Under the pieces are notes generated by a model that saw only the letters and a list, made by a program, of their open reading frames with translations, searched no databases and was not told where the DNA came from. From Oopsacas minuta (lineage: Eukaryota > Porifera > Hexactinellida > Lyssacinosida > Leucopsacidae), in the NCBI GenBank assembly GCA_024704765.1, contig JAKMXF010000307.1, positions 394,556-458,555 of the forward strand: DNA of 64,000 nt, in the 5' to 3' direction. The number at the start of each line of letters is the position of its first letter. The first letter of the stretch is position 1. Below, piece after piece: positions 58,145 to 64,000 of this stretch. The position numbers were made by a program, and so were the translations under genes.

Positions 58145-59427
58145 CAGTTCATTTTTGAAGTATTTTGACTCTCTAACATGAGTGCGTTTTGTTTTGTTTA
58201 GGACTTGTAATCAGCAATGTACTGTTTGGTAGTGATTTTCATGTTCAAATTAACTTATCAACACATCACTACGTGTTTAAATGTATTACAAGAGCTGTAG
58301 CTAAATTTACATATAATGAACAACGCAACTCGTTCGGAAAAAGTAAAAGTGTAAATACGTCAAAAAGCATTGATGATATGCAAAAACTAACACGATTTTT
58401 GAATTCAGCGACCCAAATAACATAAGGGGACATCAAAAATTGAAGCCAAACAAACATTGTGTTACGTAGTATAATCAGCGATTAGAACAATGACATTGGC
58501 ACATTCGTTCAAAAATGTATTCATTATCTGGAAATAGCCCAAATATAAAAACAAAAATTCAAGTGGTTCGAGGACATTGGGACGAGTTCTATTTGACAAT
58601 AACAGACCCCCTTCATTACGATAAAAACTACAAAAAAGATTTAAGAATTTATACACAATGATATCAAGACATTTTTATCAAAAGTATTTGAATTTTTCAT
58701 TATCAAGTTAGCAAATACCTCAGGATCAATGGATAGCACACTAAATAGAAATTTTGCCCAATAGTTTACTTGTTTTCGCCATATCAGTAGGTCCAATGCC
58801 CAGTATATATTCCGCATCTCATACACTAATAATATATTTTGATAAATCTCTGATGATTTCGACCTAATCTGTGAAATTATAAAATAGTGAGTAGAGGTTT
58901 CATTTCATAATCTATTATTGGGATTTTGAAAGTTGAGTATACAAGGTATTGGAAGAACTTATTGAGCATAAACATCTAGCTTTTACGTATAAAGACTTTG
59001 TATGAAATACGCATACATTGTACCTCGGGAAATTCGCAAGATTTGTTCAGTCCAAATTTAACATTTTGGATAAATATATCACTAGCTAATTGAGCATGGA
59101 TTCTGTAATCATAGCTGTAGTATTTATCGTTCAATGAGATTTACAAGATGGACATACCTAAGCCAAAAATGATGGCTAAGCACAAAATTCCAAACACTTT
59201 GACAAAGATTATGAATTTTGGGATTAATGAAAAGATTCATCCAATGATCTAAGATATTTATTGGGACCAAAAGGTGGGACATTTGAAAAATAAAATTCCA
59301 AATATTATATTTTCAGAACATGATTTGAGAGCCCCGACGGGTCTTGTTTAAGTTGTTTATGGCTCCAAATTACTACATTTGAGAAACTCAGAAATTCCCA
59401 ATTATGATGCAGCGGAATTGATTACTT
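58145..59427. other. AT-rich spacer, nothing recognised
   Basis: No motif or terminal repeat; only chance frames of 60-80 codons. Confidence 0.5.
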
Positions 59428-60754
59428 GGGCGTTCAATAAGTCTTGCGGGTGATATCATAGAATAAGAAACAAACACTACACACACTAATTCACTACATT
59501 ATTAATTCAAAGTAGTCCCCTCCTGCAGATACACGAAGTTTTAACCATTTCACACACTTGTAAAACACATTTCTGTACTCTTCTTCGGGATGTATTTGAA
59601 GTACTGATACAGGCCCGTTCCGAGAGCTTGTAATGTGTCAAAGTCTTTGCCTTGAAGGTAGATTTTAAGCCTGGGGAATAGCCAAATATCACACAGAGCT
59701 TGGTCTGGTGGGTATGATGGGAAGGGAAGTAATTCAAACCCTTCTACATTCAAGAAATTTTTGGTAAGCTTAGATGTATGGGAACTGGCGTCATCAATTA
59801 AAATCTTCATTCATTGAGTTCCGGTTTTCGGGCGGTGCTTAACTATATTTTTTATCAAATTTGGAAGCACTTGCTCTGTAAAGAAAGTAGCATTAACAGC
59901 CTTGCCACTCTCACAAGGTAATTGCAGGACAATTCCATGACTACAGAAGAAGATGGCATACATACTCGTAGGTTTTCTGAAGTCGGGTCCAGGAATTTTC
60001 GCCGGTTGTTCATCGCCCCTCACCTATGATGGCTTCTTATACTTGCCATATGGTGTTGAATAGTACACCCACGTCTCGCCACCAGTCATAATCTCTGTTA
60101 GGCGTCTAGAATCGCAGTTCTCATAAGTTTCCAAGAGTTTCTTGGTAATATTCAGTCGTGCCAACCTTTGATTCTCACCGAGGCTATGCGTGAGCCATTT
60201 CCCACAAATCGATCGGTGGCTAAGCTCAGTCGCCAGAATAGTATGAATAGCTCCCGATGAAATCTCCAAACTTTGTTCTAACTGATTGAAGTAATGCAAT
60301 TGTCTTCCATGATATTACTTTCAATGGGTGCGATATTCTCTGAAGTGGTGGCGGACACCAGTCTTCCAGATCGAGGCAAATCTGTGACATCAGCACCACC
60401 AGATCTAAAACTGGCAACCCATCGCTCTACAGTAGATCTGGAAGGGCAATTCACGCACAATATCTCCTGTAACTCACTGAAGATCTGTGCGGGCTGGATC
60501 TTGAGTATTGTGCGAAACTCTATATAAGCTCGCCATTTGAGGTTGAAATTATCATCCTTTGAAGCCATAAATTCAACAGTGGGTATTAATTGACTACACG
60601 TAACTATCACAAAAAATTCATAATTTGTATTGAATAAGCTTGAAACTATCAGACATGGAGTTTAACTATATGGGCTTATAATATATGAAAGTTAGATATA
60701 TTACTTGACTAATTCTTAAGATGTATCTTGACCCGCAAGACTTATTAAACGCCC
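59428..60754 (-). mobile_element. Mariner (DD34D) element, copy 2
   Basis: Terminal repeats GGGCGTTCAATAAGTCTTGC (left) and GGGCGTTTAATAAGTCTTGC (right, other strand) match at 19 of 20 positions, better than in its sister at 15576-16888. The expected TA target is not visible outside either end (TT on the left, AG on the right), so flanks have mutated or been rearranged. The length is 1327 bp. Confidence 0.88.
59490..60568 (-). pseudogene. Mariner DD34D transposase with frameshifts, copy 2
   Basis: The start ATG is complementary to 60566-60568 (MASKDDNFNLKW). The helix-turn-helix and linker (SRSTVERWVASF, DLPRSGRL) are open to about 60278. ISSGAIHTILATEL and TGGETWVYYS follow in 60024-60299; here the first catalytic motif reads TGGE, so the Asp expected in TGDE is Gly. 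ILIDDASSHTSKL and ALCDIWLF (second and third Asp) are in 59550-59810, and the C-terminus, near VSAGGDYFE, is in another frame and lacks its stop. Inactive. Confidence 0.86.
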
Positions 60755-60899
60755 AGATACACATCATTGTTTGGAGAAAGTCTGCGAATACTTTAAGTTT
60801 TCTAATATTCAGTATACATTTGTATTCATACATACAACAAGAAATTCATATAAGAGAATCTTCAAAATTCTAAGTTTCTGGTATCAAAATGCCTATCGG

Positions 60900-62048
60900 C
60901 AAGGTCATTTTTTAACTTTGTAGAAATCACAAGAAGCGAGGACAGGTGAGTAGGGTGGGTGATCTAGCTCAACAACTCTCATTCTATCCAACGCTAACTT
61001 TACGAGTTTAGCTTTATGTGGTCGTGGATTACCGTGTAATAATCGCATGTCCTGCAGTCCAGACTTTGGCCTCTACTCCCAGTGATGTTTTTCTACGCCT
61101 AAGAGGCGAATGTTGACATAAAGTCCCCAGTAATAGTTTTCCCTTTTGGTGGTATAATTTGGGCAACTGGGGCATGTGTATGAGAGAAAATTGACCACAG
61201 GATCTTCCGATCTCTGAAGTCCGGTCTAGCATTGAGAGAAGGCGCCTCACCTTCTAGGACATGAATCTGGAGCTTGGTCTGCATTTTTTTGGTACATAAA
61301 ATTTTGGGGGTAACAAAATACCGTACCTTATTTCTATCTTTGGATAGTGGCAGGCCGTATCTTATCCAAGTCTCGTCACCAGTAATGATTTTGCAGGCCA
61401 TCTTTGACGTGAGTCTATATACTAGGAGAGCATTTCTTGCGCAAGTTACCCAACGGTCATTTTGGTCCTTTGTAAGGGAATGCGGGATCGACCTAGAACA
61501 AATTTCCTAACCTCAGCTCATCGATAAGTATGGAATGAACAGCTCCCGTTGAGATCCCGACACTCATAGCTAACTCCTCTACAGTGATATGAGGATTTTC
61601 TTCCACTTTCCAGCAAATTTCAGAGGTGTTACTATTAGTGGCGAAGGATCTGGGACGCCAAATTCGTTCCTCATCTTCCACTAACCCTAGTCCTTCACAA
61701 AACCGCTTGGCCCACTCGTTCACAGTAGTATATGGGAGACTAACATCTCCATAAAGGAATTCCAAATCAATAAGAATATCTTCCCGGCCAATACCAAGAA
61801 GGGTGCGAATTTTGATATAGGATCTTCGCTCAAATTCCAAATTTGAAGCCATAAATGATTAAAAATAGAAGGAAGTCAAAACTGAGAAATATGAAATATT
61901 CGTAACTGGAAATTGCTGACGATATGGTGAAAGTTAAAGTACTTCTTAATAGATAATAGAATAAGATTCACTGTGAATACATATACGTAATACAATGTCT
62001 TATATCTTAAAATTCTATGACCAAGGTCGAAAACTTTTTGAATGCCCG
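60900..62048 (-). mobile_element. Second mariner type, left end truncated
   Basis: The right end, read inward, is CGGGCATTCAAAAAGTTTTC, a mariner terminal repeat different from that of the 59.4-kb copy. Coding remnants run leftward to about 60930. No matching left terminal repeat was found before the neighbouring mariner's end at 60754. Confidence 0.7.
60930..61852 (-). pseudogene. Mariner transposase relic
   Basis: The start ATG is complementary to 61850-61852 (MASNLEFERRSYIKIRTLLG). The first segment (61493-61852) holds the helix-turn-helix with TTVNEWAKRFCEGLG and ITVEELAMSVGISTGAVHSI. The next (61099-61401) has KIITGDETWIRYGLP with the first Asp. Decayed sequence then leads to HGNPRPHKAKLVKLALDRM and HPPYSPVLASCDF (second and third Asp regions, about 60935-61040). 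The second Asp is replaced (GNPRPH where DNARPH is usual). Frameshifted. Confidence 0.8.
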
Positions 62049-62059
62049 TTGTACCATAC

Positions 62060-62690
62060 TAATAACGTATTTTTCAATTTCGAATGTGTATTTCTATTTG
62101 AAAATTCTGAAAAGTAGCTATAAACTCAACAGTATGTTTTATAATTTGCAGCAATGATATTATGTACATAAATGAGACGAGTGAAACTATTACTTAAAGA
62201 AATTATTCGGTGAATTTGAATGAATCTTCTCAATTATAGTCACATCCCCTCACTTGGCTATTATTAATAAACAAGGATTATATAAATATTAAATATGCAT
62301 AGGTGTTCTATAGAGTAGTACACTTACACCACTTCCTCCAACGACTATTTTGTGAATGATATTTTATTATTAGAATATGTTATAAGGTGGTTGGTTAAAT
62401 ATACAAATTGTGCACGAAATATTCTAAGAAACCCAAAGATTTTAATTCATCATAGCTATAAATACGTGTATATTTCTAAATTTTGCATAAAAATTGATTA
62501 TTCACGAATGGTCTTTCGAACAGTTCCCCAATTGTAAGAGAAATTTCAATGGCGTGAGGTATCATTATATGTAAATTATGCCCTACCCTCACCCCCAGCC
62601 CAGCTTATAGAGATTGATTTCTATGGAAATGAATGTACTGGGTGTTAAAAACAATTGAAGTTGTAATATAGAATGGACAAATAAAACATA
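62060..62690. other. AT-rich spacer, nothing recognised
   Basis: No motif or terminal repeat. Confidence 0.5.
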
Positions 62691-62699
62691 TTATTGCAG

Positions 62700-63660
62700 T
62701 GTAGTAATGAGCTCCCTACTATCCTATATAACCGCGCTTGTTAGCAATACATAATTTAATCCTATTTGGCATTGAAGCTAAAAGATTGGCCAAAACATCC
62801 TCCGTCACCTAAGACCATCCCAGTTTGAGATTTGTTTTTAAACTTTCTGCATTTATTGCGAGGGACATTGAATCCGGTTGTCTTTGAAGTATTGCCCACA
62901 GATATTCTATATGATTCAAGTCGGGCGAATTTGAGGCCATACTTCTTTAGGCCAAAAACCTTTAAGGTTCTTCAAACACCACTCTTGAGTTATTTTAGAG
63001 CTATGAGCCGGCGCCCCGTTCTGTTGGAAATTGGCCTTGGATATGTTTTCATCATTTTTCGTGTATAAATGGGTCCTTTTTTCGTTTTTAAGTGTAGGTA
63101 CCAAAGCTTTCTTCAAAATGTCCTCGACAGAATATTCTGGAATTACCGTCTCACCTTGTGGTAGGAAGTACAATTGTGATAAGGCAGAGCAGGACATCAT
63201 ACCTCACACATTTACTTTCAGAGGGTACTTCACAGTCTCTACCGGAGGTATATTATCTCGTTTCCGAATCCACACTCGGTTATTCCGCCGATTCGGAGTA
63301 TGGTAAGTTTAAATGGTGATTCACCTGAAATAGTATTCTTCTCCATTCTTCCACACTCCAGTTCTTCCTCTCTTTTCGGAATTTTACACAAGCTTTTTTC
63401 TGAGAATCGGTTAACTATGGCGGTTTGTGCGGTGTATTTGGAGTAGCATTCAAACTTTTCAAAGAATAAACTACAGTAACGTGAGATTCTGCTACTATGC
63501 CTCTTCTTCTCAAATTCTTGGTCTGTATCCTAATGATTTGTGAGATTTGGATAGCGATTAAGCATTTATGATTTTCGCTGCTTTGGACAGGGAACTCTTT
63601 CGACCACGTCAAGGCTTGTTCCTCAATGATTTACCACCTTTCTAAAGTGCCCACCAATAC
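62700..63660 (-). pseudogene. Tc1-like transposase relic, 37-residue D-E spacing
   Basis: The minus strand from 63600: a weak basic helix-turn-helix region, RVWIRKRDNIPPVETVKYPL (63210-63270), then an open segment 62916-63200 with FLPQGETVIPEYS and FQQNGAPAHSSKITQEWCLK. It continues, one frame over, as SPDLNHIEYLWAIL and, near 62730, MPNRIKLCIANKRGYIG. The second catalytic residue is Asn instead of Asp. The last is Glu, with 37 residues between, the spacing of DD37E Tc1 relatives. Terminal repeats were not identified. Confidence 0.75.
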
Positions 63661-63867
63661 TGTATTGTTTGTAAATTAATCTACAGAGCATGGGAATCCT
63701 TCGTTTGAGACAAGCCTACTATAATCATATCAATAGCACTATTACGGACATCAATAGTGTATCCAGCAACCATGGAAACACTAAAGAATGTTAGGAATTT
63801 TTATTTTCCGGTAAAGAAGATTATCAGCTAATATCAGAATACTAATTATGAATACATGTAGCATATA

Positions 63868-64000
63868 CGAGGGTCGTCCAAAAAGTTTTTAGAATGAATG
63901 CTGTAACTTCATTTCTTGCACACCAATACATCTTATATCTATAGTACACTATTTATAACTACTCTAGTTAAAATATCTAAGCTTTTTATCTTTTATTACT
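63868..64000 (+). mobile_element. Mariner terminal repeat running off the right edge
   Basis: After TA at 63866-63867 the sequence CGAGGGTCGTCCAAAAAGTT matches the style of mariner terminal repeats (GGTCGTYCAAAAAGTTT). Only 133 bp are in the window, all untranslated, so the element's strand and state are unknown. Confidence 0.55.

Noticed and set aside
1-64000. tRNA, rRNA, CRISPR array, bacterial operon or phage signals
   Set aside because: I looked for conserved tRNA arms, regularly spaced direct repeats and ribosome binding sites and found none; the window is eukaryotic in character. A tRNA scan would be needed to exclude weak tRNA-like sequences.

Overview
The window is AT-rich invertebrate nuclear DNA made almost entirely of transposable elements and their debris. 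There are no bacterial signals: no operons, ribosome binding sites or close-packed genes. The organism cannot be named from the sequence. Dense Tc1/mariner and hAT elements, DD37D (maT-like) transposases, a THAP fragment and BED/TTF zinc-finger hAT remnants suggest an arthropod. A crustacean such as a parasitic copepod is my guess only. I could not confirm any host gene; the best hint is one exon-like stretch at 26901-27033.

Layout, left to right. 1-717: Tc1/mariner element cut by the window edge. 2.4-7.0 kb: a 24-bp minisatellite, a ZNF862-like hAT relic and a SCAND3-like hAT relic that sits in a dispersed repeat. 8693-10001: decayed DD37D element. 10124-12571: probable hAT shell containing an intact DD37D element (10424-11734) with an uninterrupted 343-aa transposase. 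12.8-16.9 kb: second SCAND3-like hAT relic, a mariner scrap and a DD34D mariner (15576-16888). 16.9-25.2 kb: a desert. 25247-26518: DD37D relic. 28.1-31.3 kb: a TTF/ZMYM1-like hAT relic split by mariner sequence whose two halves face opposite ways. 32402-33713: nearly perfect DD37D element with one frameshift. 36563-37854: another DD37D relic. 41722-47533: a 5.8-kb hAT with an exact 8-bp target duplication; it holds a dead hAT transposase and, divergently, a nearly intact gene of an unrecognised family. 48.5-58.1 kb: two more members of that family, one with a 100-bp GT-AG intron, plus a THAP scrap, a pogo-like deletion derivative and a BED-hAT scrap. 59.4-64 kb: a second copy of the 15.6-kb mariner, then further mariner/Tc1 relics.

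The cut-and-paste elements are of clearly different ages. The elements at 10.4 and 32.4 kb look recent (near-perfect inverted repeats, TA duplications, intact catalytic D-D-D). Those at 0.7, 8.7, 25.2 and 36.6 kb are broken. The two mariners at 15.6 and 59.4 kb are sister copies.

The most interesting object is the unrecognised family: Cys-pair N-terminus, WAPH and MPFAIP motifs, and a C-terminal GERFHQD motif. All three copies are on the + strand within 13.3 kb, and one lies inside a bounded hAT element head-to-head with its transposase. Whether it is element cargo, a separate transposon or a captured host gene is open. Element boundaries with inverted repeats are read directly from the sequence. 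Family names come from motif recall without database searches.
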